Shown piece by piece: positions 1 to 8,913 of a DNA stretch of 40,813 nucleotides (position 1 is the first letter of the stretch; the number at the start of each line of letters is the position of its first letter). The notes under the pieces are model-generated. The model made no database searches, was not told the DNA's origin, and saw only the letters and a program-made list of their open reading frames with translations. Position numbers and translations under genes: made by a program. The stretch is from positions 1-40,813 of the forward strand of contig CAMDLI010000009.1 in assembly GCA_945901615.1 (NCBI GenBank), read 5' to 3'. Origin of the DNA: Spirosoma fluviale (GTDB lineage Bacteria; Bacteroidota; Bacteroidia; Cytophagales; Cyclobacteriaceae).

Positions 1-185
<185 letters not shown>

Positions 186-273
186 ATGTTGTCTATTTTA
201 ATAAGTCAGTCTACAGGTAAAGCATACCCATAAACCACCTCATCCTCAGGTTAATCTTTTTTGCCTTACATCA

Positions 274-284
274 CTTCAAAGAAC
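274..284 (-). promoter_or_regulatory. boxA-like antitermination element in rRNA leader
   Basis: The minus strand reads GTTCTTTGAAG about 90 nt before the mature 16S start. It resembles the boxA elements (core CTTT) of rRNA leaders that bind NusB/NusE. Its position in the leader supports the call, but the match is short. Confidence 0.4.
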
Positions 285-376
285 TTGCTTCCAAACATTT
301 TTGGAACACGTACATTTTTAGAGCTTAAACCCCTAAAAACATCCAATTTTTCTCCCGTTCCTTCCGAACAGGGTTG

Positions 377-406
377 CAAAGGTAATCAATCTCCCCTTCA
401 ACACAA
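377..406 (-). promoter_or_regulatory. rRNA promoter P1 (TTG-N19-TACCTTTG)
   Basis: On the minus strand TTG (406-404) is followed by a 19-nt spacer and TACCTTTG (384-377). This is an exact match to the Bacteroidota sigma-ABfr consensus, TTG about -33 and TAnnTTTG about -7. It would start transcription near 370, giving a leader of about 185 nt before 16S. The same TACCTTTG box occurs in front of tRNA-Leu and queE. Confidence 0.75.
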
Positions 407-495
407 CTAATTCGAGAAAATAAATTTAAACTAATCTATTCCCTTTCATCAAGCTTTTAACTCCCACATAGCAGCTTACCTGCCTTTTGGGAGTG

Positions 496-525
496 CAAAG
501 ATGCTGCTTTTTATTCCGAGTACAA
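496..525 (-). promoter_or_regulatory. rRNA promoter P2, upstream copy (TTG-N19-CATCTTTG)
   Basis: On the minus strand TTTG/TTG at 526-523 is followed, after exactly 19 nt, by CATCTTTG (503-496). That is one mismatch from TAnnTTTG. The site is 119 bp upstream of P1 with identical spacing, so tandem rRNA promoters are likely. Confidence 0.5.
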
Positions 526-659
526 ATCCACAGTCAAAAAATAACTACCAATTCAGGCTAAAATGCTGAAAATGAAACGGAAAAAATTAGATACTCCCGC
601 AAAAAATTGAGAACTGAATCCATTTTTCCTCAAATCAAACACATATCAACCCTTCCAAC

Positions 660-1682
660 TCAATACCTAAAGGAAGGCAAGGGCTGGTAGCGTTTCTTTC
701 CCGAAGACTGCGAAGAAAAAACATAGCGTACAGACAACTCATGTGAACCACCTGAACGTCCTAGACTGTAGGCGGAAATAGGAAAATCAAAACTATAGCC
801 AACGTCCAAACCAGAATCCAAACTTACTCCCAACATGGCAACCAAAGATTCATGATTGGGTAAATCGTACTTCGTAGGAAGGCCTCGGTACCACAGCCCC
901 AAGGCCAATGGGTCAAAGAAAAACTCTGTACCCAAATCCAGCTGTGAGAATTGCCCCTGCTGCTTGTAGTTGAAGCCCACTGAAAAGGAACGTTCCTGGT
1001 CTGTATTGTTAAAGTAATCATTGATGAACCCTGGATCCAAACTAAAGCGATACCCCCCATGCAAGCTTATTTTTTGGGGTAAGCGACTCGTGCCCTCTAC
1101 CAAATAGCTGATATCGGGACTAAGTAGGTGTCCCAAAGAAGCCCCAAACCAAGCACGCTTGCCATAGTAAACCAGCCCTGCATGTGCATCTACATCTCGA
1201 ACCTGGCTCTCTCCACCAGCAAATCCATTTCCAGATAAATCAATACTCCCCCGATTAATATCCAACTGAGAACCAAAAATCACCCGCCCAAAATAGGCAT
1301 CCCTAGTAATAAAACTTCCCTGTATCCCCGCTTGAATAAAACGATCTTCTGAAAGCTGAAGGCGGTAGCTGTAGCCCAAACCCACCTCATTCCAACTAGT
1401 TTCAGTAAAAGATTCATTGGCTCCTTGGAAAATTATTGAAAACCCTGAATTATACCGCTCCTCGTAGTGATCAAAGTAGGCTGTATACGCCAAAAAAGTT
1501 TGATCCAAGGCTGGCCACTGGTTCCGAAAATTAAATCCCACTCGGCTCATACTGGTACTCCCAACCATGGCGGGATTTAAGTAGATGGGGTTTGCATAAT
1601 ACTGGCTGTACTGAACATCTTGTCCCCAACCTAGAATAGGAATCAAAAACAAGGAAAATATCCCTAGTAGAAAACTCCTCAT
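660..1682 (-). CDS. PorP/SprF family type IX secretion-associated outer-membrane protein
   Basis: The 340-residue protein begins with a Sec signal peptide (about 1-20, ending GWGQ) followed by the family hallmark 'DVQYSQYYANPIYLNPAMVGS'-like start (Q-Y-Y-x-N-P-x-Y-x-N-P-A). The rest alternates short polar and aromatic strands as in a beta barrel. PorP/SprF proteins sit in the outer membrane and are often encoded beside a large surface protein ending in a CHU_C domain, whose secretion or anchoring they assist; SprF does this for the adhesin SprB. That is the arrangement here: its ATG overlaps the stop of the CHU_C gene by 4 nt (ATGA), so the two are translationally coupled. Many paralogues exist, so this is unlikely to be the core PorP. 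The substrate is inferred from position only. Confidence 0.88.
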   Translation of the reverse strand: MRSFLLGIFSLFLIPILGWGQDVQYSQYYANPIYLNPAMVGSTSMSRVGFNFRNQWPALDQTFLAYTAYFDHYEERYNSGFSIIFQGANESFTETSWNEVGLGYSYRLQLSEDRFIQAGIQGSFITRDAYFGRVIFGSQLDINRGSIDLSGNGFAGGESQVRDVDAHAGLVYYGKRAWFGASLGHLLSPDISYLVEGTSRLPQKISLHGGYRFSLDPGFINDYFNNTDQERSFSVGFNYKQQGQFSQLDLGTEFFFDPLALGLWYRGLPTKYDLPNHESLVAMLGVSLDSGLDVGYSFDFPISAYSLGRSGGSHELSVRYVFSSQSSGKKRYQPLPSFRY

Positions 1683-4012
1683 CGTATCAACCTGAATTTC
1701 CCATTTGACTCCACCTTTTCTCCATCAGTCGCTTTACCCACCAAGCTGTAAAAATAAAAGCCAGCCTCCTGTAAAGTCCCACTTAATGTGCCATCCCAAC
1801 CCTCTTGGTCTAATTCAGAATTTCTGTAAATAAGCTCTCCCCATGAATTAAAAATAGAAAATTCTAAGCTTACCAATCCTTTAAACTTGGGTACAAAGTA
1901 TTTATTTACTTCCAGCTGCGGAGTAAATGCATTCGGCACCATCAAGCGATAGCTCCTCGTAATTTCTACAGTTTTCGTAAATCGGTTTTGACAACCATAG
2001 CGATCCGAAGCGACCAATACCACTTCAAACTTTCCTTTTTTTCCATAGGTATGGGTTGGTTCCTTTTCCGCCGAGCTAGTTTCATCTCCAAAATCCCATT
2101 CCCACTTGACCATCCGCTCTTCAGATAAATCAGAAAATTGAATCATGTCATCAGGAAATATTCCCCCGCTTGCATCGTCTTTGATTCCAGTGCCGGCCAC
2201 TTCAAAATCAAAGGCTACTTCTAGCACTTTCTCTTGAATGTAAACTTCTACAGGAAAAGGATCGGAGTAACAGCTTAAGCCTTTGGGTTTTACAAACAAA
2301 TCAAATTTACCGGAAATCTTGACCGCTTTCAATTGCTCGTTTGTTAAGTCCAAACCCTCCCCGACCATTCTATAATCAAAGAGCTGGAGGTCAAATCCCC
2401 CAATAAAGCTGCTGACATCCAGAGATTGTCCAGCAAGGCAACCCACAATCGGTTTACTTAATTTCAATTCAGGGTAAGCCACCAACTTGACTTCTATTTT
2501 ATTACTTAATGCAGGACAATTCTTTCGGTTGTATCCAATGATCTCATATACCCCAAGTGCATCAACCACCAATTCCTGACTATTGGCTTCTGGCAATAAA
2601 ACCCCATTTTTCTTCCATTCAAACCGATAGTATTCCTCATTTCCTTCTCCTACCAACTTTACAGATTCCCCTTTACAAATGATTACTTCATTTTGAGCTT
2701 GGGTTGCCCCACTAGCCTTTAGTGTAATGGGGTCTGGAGACTCCTTAATGAGTAGTGTAATTGAATTTGGCTGAGAAGTTTTTCCATAATTATCGGTAAT
2801 CGTATAGTATACCGTCACCTCTTGATCAATAAAGGCTTCATTGGGAAGAAAGGTGTAGCCACCCGCTTGATCACTGGCTTGAAAAATTCCTTGAGGCACA
2901 ATCAACACTCGATTTTCCTCCAAACAACGAGCTTGAGTACAAAGGTCTTCACTTTCCTCTTTGACATCGGCTAGGGCGGCATAAAACTGCAAGCAACGGA
3001 TAGAGCTATTTTCATTGGGGAGACGAACCTCCTCATCGGTGATGTAAAATTGATTTAGCTGACCCGCACATGAAGCTTTATCTGTAAAGTCTACCCCTAC
3101 AGGTTCCTGAAGCGCATCACCGGCAGCCACCTGCACAATCAGGTTTCGGATTTCATGGAAATTTGTATACCCTCCAGTAGATCCCGTAAATCCGATCTTT
3201 AAATTCTTTGGAGCGGCAAACTGATAAGCACCATCGAAAATAGTCACTATCCGCGGTTTATTGAGTTCGGTGGTTACCTCCATCCTGAGCTTTAGAAAAA
3301 ATCCTGGTCCACTTAAATTAGGCTGCAATTCCAAAAAAACCTTCCGGTAGCCTGGCTTGTTCCGATCCGTTACACGAGCTGTACCAGTAGAACTAATGGC
3401 AAATTGATCCCCTGGGTTTAATCCATTTTTGGCTGGACCCACTTCATTGGTTCTTCTGCCTACCACAAAAGGATATCCCTGATTCGAAGGCCCTCTGAGC
3501 ACAATAGCATCTGGAGCTCTCCCATCTTGATCCAAGGTTGTAAAAGAACCTATTCTGCCTTCGCCATTATTCCCAAAGTTCCCAAATTCGTCAAATCCAA
3601 TACCTAGATAGGCATTCGACAACCCCGGCTCTTGGTTGCGCGGAGAATAGCCTAAAGATCCTCCAAATCCTCCTGCATTGAATACAGGAGTATCTCCATC
3701 AAATAGAAATACAGTCAATCCATCCGCAACAAGGGGGCCTGCACCTCCATAACTAAAATACTCAAATTCTACCTTCAACCCGTAGTTAGACGGGAAGGGA
3801 ACATCAAGGTAAACATGCCCACGTTGGTTGAGAAGATTTGAAGTTAATCGCAAAACCCCTGGAATCAGTTGGGCATTTCCCCCAAATTTAGTATTTGCTT
3901 GTGTTCCAGCAGTTTGAAAACTCTCGCAATAGGGAAAGCCAATCTGGGCAGCAACCCGTGCAGGGGGTAGCCATGACAACAAAACAAGAAGAAAATAGAA
4001 AATTTGCTTCAC
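1679..4012 (-). CDS. Secreted lectin-like/PKD/CHU_C surface protein (gliding motility-associated C-terminal domain)
   Basis: This 777-residue secreted protein has a signal peptide (about 1-22, ending VAAQ). A bacterial L-type-lectin-like domain spans about 25-295, with 'DGLTVFLFDGD' and 'LGIGFDEFGNF'. A middle region of Ig-like character follows. A PKD domain lies at about 600-685 (core 'WEWDFGDE' and 'HTYGKKGKFEV'). The last 85 residues match the gliding-associated C-terminal domain (VPNAFTP...FSIFNSWGELIY...GWDGT...GFYFYSL). Such CHU_C ends direct proteins to the type IX secretion system and the cell surface. The gene is the upstream member of a pair with the PorP/SprF-like gene, overlapping by 4 nt. 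Likely role: surface adhesin or carbohydrate-binding protein; the ligand is unknown. Confidence 0.85.
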   Translation of the reverse strand: MKQIFYFLLVLLSWLPPARVAAQIGFPYCESFQTAGTQANTKFGGNAQLIPGVLRLTSNLLNQRGHVYLDVPFPSNYGLKVEFEYFSYGGAGPLVADGLTVFLFDGDTPVFNAGGFGGSLGYSPRNQEPGLSNAYLGIGFDEFGNFGNNGEGRIGSFTTLDQDGRAPDAIVLRGPSNQGYPFVVGRRTNEVGPAKNGLNPGDQFAISSTGTARVTDRNKPGYRKVFLELQPNLSGPGFFLKLRMEVTTELNKPRIVTIFDGAYQFAAPKNLKIGFTGSTGGYTNFHEIRNLIVQVAAGDALQEPVGVDFTDKASCAGQLNQFYITDEEVRLPNENSSIRCLQFYAALADVKEESEDLCTQARCLEENRVLIVPQGIFQASDQAGGYTFLPNEAFIDQEVTVYYTITDNYGKTSQPNSITLLIKESPDPITLKASGATQAQNEVIICKGESVKLVGEGNEEYYRFEWKKNGVLLPEANSQELVVDALGVYEIIGYNRKNCPALSNKIEVKLVAYPELKLSKPIVGCLAGQSLDVSSFIGGFDLQLFDYRMVGEGLDLTNEQLKAVKISGKFDLFVKPKGLSCYSDPFPVEVYIQEKVLEVAFDFEVAGTGIKDDASGGIFPDDMIQFSDLSEERMVKWEWDFGDETSSAEKEPTHTYGKKGKFEVVLVASDRYGCQNRFTKTVEITRSYRLMVPNAFTPQLEVNKYFVPKFKGLVSLEFSIFNSWGELIYRNSELDQEGWDGTLSGTLQEAGFYFYSLVGKATDGEKVESNGKFRLIR

Positions 4013-4051
4013 AGACCTACCAATTGAATTCTAAATAACGGAAGTCAAAAT

Positions 4052-4091
4052 CTAAAAAAAAAGCGCTTGACCTAGTAATGTCAAGCGCTTT
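4052..4091 (-). terminator. Rho-independent terminator after purA
   Basis: A perfect 11-bp stem (AAAGCGCTTGA, 4060-4070, with TCAAGCGCTTT, 4081-4091) has a 10-nt loop. On the minus strand it is followed by a run of T. It lies 18 nt past the purA stop and separates purA from the CHU_C gene. Confidence 0.88.
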
Positions 4092-4109
4092 CTAGGAACT
4101 GATTCTCCC

Positions 4110-5381
4110 CTATCGCATGATTGTTTGCGTGCGGTCTGGACCTATAGATACCAGCTTAATCGGAACATTTAGTTCTTGCTCCAAATAGTTCACGTATTCT
4201 TTTAATGGCGCCGGAAACTCCTCGTAGGTCTTCACATCAGCCAAGGAACAATGCCATCCCTTCATCGCCTTGTACACCGGCTTGGCATCAAGCTCATTAA
4301 TTTCAAAAGGCAACTTTTCAATTTGCTCCCCAGAAGGTAATTCGTAAGCTGTGCAAACCTTAATCTCTTCGAAAATATTGAGTACATCCGCCTTCATCAT
4401 AAATAGCTGCGTCACCCCATTAATCATGATGGAGTACTTCAACGCCGGTAAATCCAACCAACCACATCGACGAGGACGACCGGTGGTGCTCCCAAATTCA
4501 TTTCCTTCCTTGCGCATGGCTTCTCCTGTGCTATCCAATAATTCTGTTGGAAAAGGTCCGCTGCCCACTCGGGTGCAATAGGCTTTAAAAATACCGAATA
4601 CCTCCCCAATTTTTGAAGGAGCAACACCCAAACCCGTACAAGCACCTGCCGCCATGGTATTTGAGCTCGTCACGAAAGGATAGCTACCAAAATCAATGTC
4701 CAATAAAGATCCCTGAGCTCCTTCAGCCAAAATGCGCTTCTTCGCTTTCAAGGCTTCATTGACTGTGTATTCACTATCAATCAATGGAAGGGTTTTAACA
4801 AATTCAATCGCCTCAAAAAATTGGCGCTCCATTTCTTCTAAAGCATCCAAAGAATAAGAATAGAAGGAAAGGGTGCTTTTGTGCTTATCTAATAAAGTAG
4901 CATACTTTTCCTTAAAATCTGGACTTAAAACATCCCCGATCCGTAGTGCAGATCGACCAATTTTATCTTGATAAGTTGGACCAATCCCCTTTAGGGTAGA
5001 TCCTATTTTTTTATCTCCTTTAGCTTGCTCATAAGCCGCATCCAACAATTTGTGCGTCGGTATGATGATGGTGGCTTTCTTGGAAATCACAAGATTCTTT
5101 CGGTAGTCAATTGAAAATTTACCGAGCGCCTCGATTTCTTTTTTAAGAATGATAGGATCCAAGACCACACCATTACCGATGATGTTAAGAATTTGGGATC
5201 TGAAAATCCCTGATGGAATTTGGTGCAGCACGTGCTTGATGCCATCAAATTCTAACGTGTGACCAGCATTTGGGCCTCCCTGGAATCGAGCAACCACCTC
5301 ATACTGAGGCGCCAATACGTCTACTATTTTACCTTTACCTTCGTCGCCCCATTGGAGGCCTAACAATACATCCATCTTCAT
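4110..5381 (-). CDS. purA: Adenylosuccinate synthase
   Basis: PurA joins IMP and aspartate using GTP to make adenylosuccinate, the first step from IMP to AMP, in the cytoplasm. The P-loop-like 'GDEGKGK' lies at about residues 12-18. 'GGPNAGHT', 'KGIGPTYQDKIGR', 'EGAQGSLLDID' and the arginine-rich 'GRPRRCGWLD' are all present, and the protein is full length (about 423 residues). I chose the ATG at 5381 because 'MKMDVLLGLQWGDEGKGK' matches the usual Bacteroidota start; a further in-frame ATG at 5390 adds three residues. Neither has a clear Shine-Dalgarno. It sits 125 bp downstream of the relA/spoT-fur-STAS genes on the same strand. (p)ppGpp is a known direct inhibitor of PurA in other bacteria, which makes the neighbourhood meaningful. 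Confidence 0.97.
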   Translation of the reverse strand: MKMDVLLGLQWGDEGKGKIVDVLAPQYEVVARFQGGPNAGHTLEFDGIKHVLHQIPSGIFRSQILNIIGNGVVLDPIILKKEIEALGKFSIDYRKNLVISKKATIIIPTHKLLDAAYEQAKGDKKIGSTLKGIGPTYQDKIGRSALRIGDVLSPDFKEKYATLLDKHKSTLSFYSYSLDALEEMERQFFEAIEFVKTLPLIDSEYTVNEALKAKKRILAEGAQGSLLDIDFGSYPFVTSSNTMAAGACTGLGVAPSKIGEVFGIFKAYCTRVGSGPFPTELLDSTGEAMRKEGNEFGSTTGRPRRCGWLDLPALKYSIMINGVTQLFMMKADVLNIFEEIKVCTAYELPSGEQIEKLPFEINELDAKPVYKAMKGWHCSLADVKTYEEFPAPLKEYVNYLEQELNVPIKLVSIGPDRTQTIMR

Positions 5382-5515
5382 TTGATGCAAAATCTATACA
5401 GTGCACTATGATTTTAAAGGCCGAAATTTGCGATAAGGAAAAAGAAAACCAAGTAAAGCAGGTTTTTATTCTACGAAGCTGGCCTAATGATTAAAAATAG
5501 CCCCAGTAAGGGATT

Positions 5516-5860
5516 TTAGTTGGAGTCTAGATTCAATTCTTTAATTGATTCAACTACCGTAAAAATCCCATTGAGCTTGGTGATGAGCAACAATTTTTTT
5601 ACATGCTCTGAGGGAGCAGTTAGGAACAGTTCACCTCCCGCATTTTTCATTTTTGTGAGTAAAGTAATGAGTAATCCTAGCCCACTCGAACTGATGTATC
5701 TCACTTTTTCCAAGTCGATGACAACAGTTTTTATGCCTGCCTCCACTGAATCACTTACCAGCTCGGCAATTCTCGGCCCTACTTCATCCCCGATCAAATC
5801 CCCTTCCATAAAGAGATAGTAAACTTGACCCTCTTTTCTTTCACTAAAATGGAGTTTCAT
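5516..5860 (-). CDS. STAS-domain protein, SpoIIAA-like anti-sigma-factor antagonist
   Basis: This is a single-domain STAS protein of 114 residues. The core 'VVIDLEKVRYISSSGLGLLI' carries the serine cluster S57-S59 at the site where SpoIIAA/RsbV-type antagonists are phosphorylated. Such proteins bind an anti-sigma kinase and so control a sigma factor or another partner-switching output; no such kinase is encoded nearby. I start at the ATG at 5860, preceded by AAAGAG and only 1 nt after the fur stop (TAG, 5864-5862). The longer frame to 5929 would overlap fur by 68 bp and add an unrelated N-terminus. It is co-directional and probably co-transcribed with fur. Confidence 0.85.
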   Translation of the reverse strand: MKLHFSERKEGQVYYLFMEGDLIGDEVGPRIAELVSDSVEAGIKTVVIDLEKVRYISSSGLGLLITLLTKMKNAGGELFLTAPSEHVKKLLLITKLNGIFTVVESIKELNLDSN

Positions 5861-5861
5861 A

Positions 5862-6326
5862 CTAGCTCTTTTTATTTGAACAATTTTCTTTCTTACAATT
5901 TCCGTATAGGATAAGCGAGTGGTGAACAACCTGAAAATTCAGGACCTCGGAAACAGTAGTTTGGATGGTTTGGATTCGTGGATCACAAAATTCAAGCACT
6001 TGATTGCAATCGATGCAAATCAAGTGATCGTGTTGCTTAAAGCCATAGGATTTTTCAAACTGAGCCAGGTTTTTTCCAAATTGATGTTTGGTCACTAGAT
6101 CACACTCCACCAATAAATCCAAGGTATTGTAGACTGTCGCCCTGCTCACCCGGTAGTTCTTGTTTTTCATGCTGATATACAAGCCTTCTACATCAAAATG
6201 ACCTGTGCGGCTATAAATCTCCTCCAAAATAGCATAACGCTCAGGGGTTTTTCGGAGTTTTTGAGTTTCTAAATAACTGGTAAAAATCTTTTTTACTTCT
6301 TCGAAGTGGGTTGGATTCAAAGCCAT
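5862..6326 (-). CDS. Fur/PerR-family metal-dependent transcriptional regulator
   Basis: The 154-residue protein has a winged-helix DNA-binding half (recognition segment about 58-76, '[15 protein letters not shown]') and a dimer/metal half. Visible metal-site residues are H43 in 'TGHFD', H99/H101 in 'HDH', and the two cysteine pairs C104-x-x-C107 and C144-x4-C149 that form the structural zinc site of the family. Fur-type proteins repress iron-uptake genes with Fe(II); PerR-type members sense peroxide. Sequence alone does not separate the two here, so no symbol is given. The gene lies 50 bp after relA/spoT and 1 nt before the STAS gene. Confidence 0.93.
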   Translation of the reverse strand: MALNPTHFEEVKKIFTSYLETQKLRKTPERYAILEEIYSRTGHFDVEGLYISMKNKNYRVSRATVYNTLDLLVECDLVTKHQFGKNLAQFEKSYGFKQHDHLICIDCNQVLEFCDPRIQTIQTTVSEVLNFQVVHHSLILYGNCKKENCSNKKS

Positions 6327-6376
6327 TTGGGTTGATTTTTTCTAAATATAATGCATAAACAACTGAAAAGATGCTT

Positions 6377-8593
6377 TCAATCAAATCGTGAAACTTTTAA
6401 TACCCCCTCAATTTGACTTAGATTTTTGATTAAGTGGTCCAAATGTTCGGTATTATTCACATATAACTTAATGGTTCCTTCAAATATACCTCCATCAGAG
6501 TCTACGGTTATGGAGCGCATGTTCACCTTCAATTCATTGGAAATGACCTTCGTCAAGTCATTGATCATCCCCACCCGGTCTGTTCCCCAAATACGTAACC
6601 CAGCCAGGAAAGCGATTTCACGCTGACTAGTCCAGCGTGCTTTGATCACCCGATTGCCATGATTGGAGAGCAGTTCGACCGCATTGGGGCAGGTCGTCCG
6701 GTGAATTTTAATACCTTCATTAATGGTCACAAATCCAAACACATCATCGCCGGGAATAGGATTGCAACAAACAGAGAGCTTGTAATCTACGATATCCATA
6801 TCTTCTCCGATCAGGAGTTGATCGTGTTCAGGCCCTTTCAAACTTTTAATCTCCCTCGTGAAGGAAGATTCGTCTTTCACCTTCCCCCCAGATTTGGATT
6901 TATGTTTTTGGAGTTCCTTAAATTCCTTAAATGATTTGATTGAGGTAGGATCAATAATCCCTCTTCCGACCCGATAGTAAAATTCATTCGCGGTCTTCAA
7001 ATCATAGAAGGCCCTCAGCTGTTCGATCACCTCCGAAGTGAAATCCAGCTTCATAGATTTCAATTTCCGCTGCACAATTTCACGTCCATCGAGGATTGCA
7101 GATTTCTTCTCCTCACGCAGGGCATCCTTTATCTTAGCCTTGGCTCGAGAAGTGACTACTTGATGCAGCCAATCTTCGGAAGGCTTTTGCTTGCTCGAGG
7201 TCAGAATTTCTACCTGATCCCCATTTTTTAACTTATAGCTGATTGGAACTAGCCGCTGATTGACCTTTGCCCCAATACACTTAGCCCCGACCATTGTATG
7301 GATTTCAAAGGCAAAATCCAAAGCAGAAGCGCCAGTGGGAAGCACCTTCAAGTCCCCCTTGGGCGTAAATACAAATACTTCATCGTTGAATAAGTTGCCA
7401 CGGAAATCATCCATGAATTCAATCGCACTCCCATCATTGGTTTCCAACATGCTGCGCACCTGATTGATCCAGTCGTCTAATCCCGGTCCAGACTTGCCTG
7501 AAACATCTTTTTCCTTGTACTTCCAGTGCGCTGCATAGCCACGCTCAGCAATATCATCCATTCGACTGGTACGGATCTGCACCTCCACCCACTGTCCAGT
7601 CAGGCTCATCACTGTGGTATGAAGCGATTCATACCCGTTAGACCGGGGTGTAGACACCCAGTCCCGCAATCTATTTGGATTGGGTCGGTAAAAATCAGTC
7701 ACAATGGAATAGGCCTGCCAGCAGTCTGCTTTTTCATTATCGAGTTCACTGTCTAGGATGATCCGGATGGCAAACAAATCAAAGACCTCCTCAAAAGGAA
7801 TGCCTTGCGTCTTCATTTTATTAAAAATCGAGTAAACTGACTTTGGACGACCTTTAATCGTAAATCGAAACCCCTGACGAATCAATTCATCCTCCACTGG
7901 CTGAATGAAACTTTTGATGAATTTATTTCGGTAACTCTTGGATTCATTGATTTTGTGTACCACTTCTTGATACGCCTCCGTATCGGTATATTTCAAATAC
8001 AAATCCTCTAGCTCTGATTTAATCGCATTTAATCCTAGGCGGTGTGCCAAGGGCGCGTACAAATACATGGTTTCGGAAGCGATTTTCAACTGCTTGTTTC
8101 TAGGCATACTGCCCAAAGTCCGCATGTTATTGAGTCGGTCCGCCAACTTGATCAAAATCACACGAACATCATCCGAAAGTGTCAACAGCATTTTTCGAAA
8201 ATTCTCCGCTTGCTGAGAACTTCCATATTCGAATACTCCAGAAATTTTGGTTAGACCATCAATAATGGTCATAACCTTAAATCCAAAATCACGCTCAATA
8301 TCCTCCAGCTCGAGATCCGTATCTTCAACTACATCGTGGAGCAACGCCGAAATAATAGAAGTGGTACCCAAACCAATCTCCTCCACACATACGAGCGCAA
8401 CCTCTAGTGGATGGTAGATATAGGGTTCACCCGACTTTCGACGCATGTCTTTGTGCGCCTCCAGTGAAATCGTAAAGGCCTTTTTGATCAGTTTCGTATC
8501 TCCCGATTTTAAAACAGGCTTTGCCTGTCGGAGTAACCTTCGATACCGTTTAAGGATTTCACTACGTTCTTCAGCTACATCAGCTTGAATCAT
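6377..8593 (-). CDS. Bifunctional (p)ppGpp synthetase/hydrolase, RelA/SpoT family
   Basis: This 738-residue long RSH enzyme makes and breaks the alarmone (p)ppGpp. The N-terminal HD hydrolase is intact (H61, H86-D87 in 'LLHDVVEDT', E90-D91). The synthetase domain (about 240-345) has 'GRPKSVYSI' and 'SNGYESLHT'. The segment that is RXKD in bifunctional enzymes and EXDD in synthetase-only RelA reads RLRD at 308-311, so it groups with the bifunctional type. TGS (about 404-466), the cysteine-containing 'CCNPIPGDD' region and a C-terminal ACT domain (about 660-738) follow. It is the first gene of the minus-strand run relA/spoT-fur-STAS-purA and is divergent from the tRNA-Leu gene across 153 bp. 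Confidence 0.96.
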   Translation of the reverse strand: MIQADVAEERSEILKRYRRLLRQAKPVLKSGDTKLIKKAFTISLEAHKDMRRKSGEPYIYHPLEVALVCVEEIGLGTTSIISALLHDVVEDTDLELEDIERDFGFKVMTIIDGLTKISGVFEYGSSQQAENFRKMLLTLSDDVRVILIKLADRLNNMRTLGSMPRNKQLKIASETMYLYAPLAHRLGLNAIKSELEDLYLKYTDTEAYQEVVHKINESKSYRNKFIKSFIQPVEDELIRQGFRFTIKGRPKSVYSIFNKMKTQGIPFEEVFDLFAIRIILDSELDNEKADCWQAYSIVTDFYRPNPNRLRDWVSTPRSNGYESLHTTVMSLTGQWVEVQIRTSRMDDIAERGYAAHWKYKEKDVSGKSGPGLDDWINQVRSMLETNDGSAIEFMDDFRGNLFNDEVFVFTPKGDLKVLPTGASALDFAFEIHTMVGAKCIGAKVNQRLVPISYKLKNGDQVEILTSSKQKPSEDWLHQVVTSRAKAKIKDALREEKKSAILDGREIVQRKLKSMKLDFTSEVIEQLRAFYDLKTANEFYYRVGRGIIDPTSIKSFKEFKELQKHKSKSGGKVKDESSFTREIKSLKGPEHDQLLIGEDMDIVDYKLSVCCNPIPGDDVFGFVTINEGIKIHRTTCPNAVELLSNHGNRVIKARWTSQREIAFLAGLRIWGTDRVGMINDLTKVISNELKVNMRSITVDSDGGIFEGTIKLYVNNTEHLDHLIKNLSQIEGVLKVSRFD

Positions 8594-8670
8594 TGGCGTT
8601 TTTATTTGAGTTCAAATTTGATAGGTAAAGAAATAGAATTCCATAATTTTTGGATTTTTTTTCCAATGCC

Positions 8671-8702
8671 TTGCAGTAAATTAGAATATGTCTTTACCTT
8701 TG
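8671..8702 (+). promoter_or_regulatory. Promoter of tRNA-Leu (TTG-N21-TACCTTTG)
   Basis: TTG at 8671-8673, a 21-nt spacer and an exact TACCTTTG (8695-8702) lie 44 nt before the tRNA. The -7 box is identical to that of rRNA P1. Confidence 0.65.
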
Positions 8703-8746
8703 CAACCACAATTGGAAAAAAGTATTTATTTTCCATTTGGTCACAT

Positions 8747-8828
8747 GCGGATGTGGCGAAATTGGTAGACGCACTAGACTTAGGATCTAGCGCCGCGAGG
8801 CATGGGGGTTCGAGTCCCTCTATCCGCA
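8747..8828 (+). tRNA. tRNA-Leu (anticodon TAG)
   Basis: The acceptor stem GCGGATG (8747-8753) pairs with TATCCGC (8821-8827, one G-U). The D arm contains 'AAATTGGTAGACGC'. The anticodon stem CTAGA/TCTAG encloses CTTAGGA, giving anticodon TAG. A long class II variable arm (CGCCGCGAGGC) follows, then the T arm GGGGTTCGAGTCCC. The discriminator is A8828 and is followed by CCC, so the 3' CCA is not fully encoded. It is the only complete RNA gene in the window and appears to be transcribed alone. Confidence 0.97.
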
Positions 8829-8837
8829 CCCTACTAG

Positions 8838-8886
8838 CCCTCAATCCCTCCCCTGCCCTGTGTAGGTTAGAGATTGGGGGTTTTTA
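8838..8886 (+). terminator. Terminator after tRNA-Leu
   Basis: CCCTCAATC (8838-8846) pairs with GATTGGGGG (8872-8880, one G-U) across a 25-nt loop. TTTTTA follows directly. It starts 9 nt past the tRNA and ends 27 nt before tig. Confidence 0.65.
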
Positions 8887-8913
8887 ATTCAACACCAATT
8901 AATTGAACATACT

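Larger units (their letters stand above)
186..659 (-). promoter_or_regulatory. rRNA operon leader and promoter region
   Basis: This 474-bp stretch has no convincing gene. Read on the minus strand it holds two promoter-like sites (496-525 and 377-406), a roughly 190-nt leader to the 16S gene, and a boxA-like motif. The left end of the PorP-like gene abuts at 660, on the same strand, and I see no strong hairpin terminator separating the two. The left 250 bp are AT-rich with no further recognisable structure. Confidence 0.6.

Noticed and set aside
5861-5929. Extended N-terminus of the STAS protein overlapping fur
   Set aside because: The internal ATG at 5860 has an upstream AAAGAG and gives the normal STAS domain start; the extension would lie entirely inside fur.
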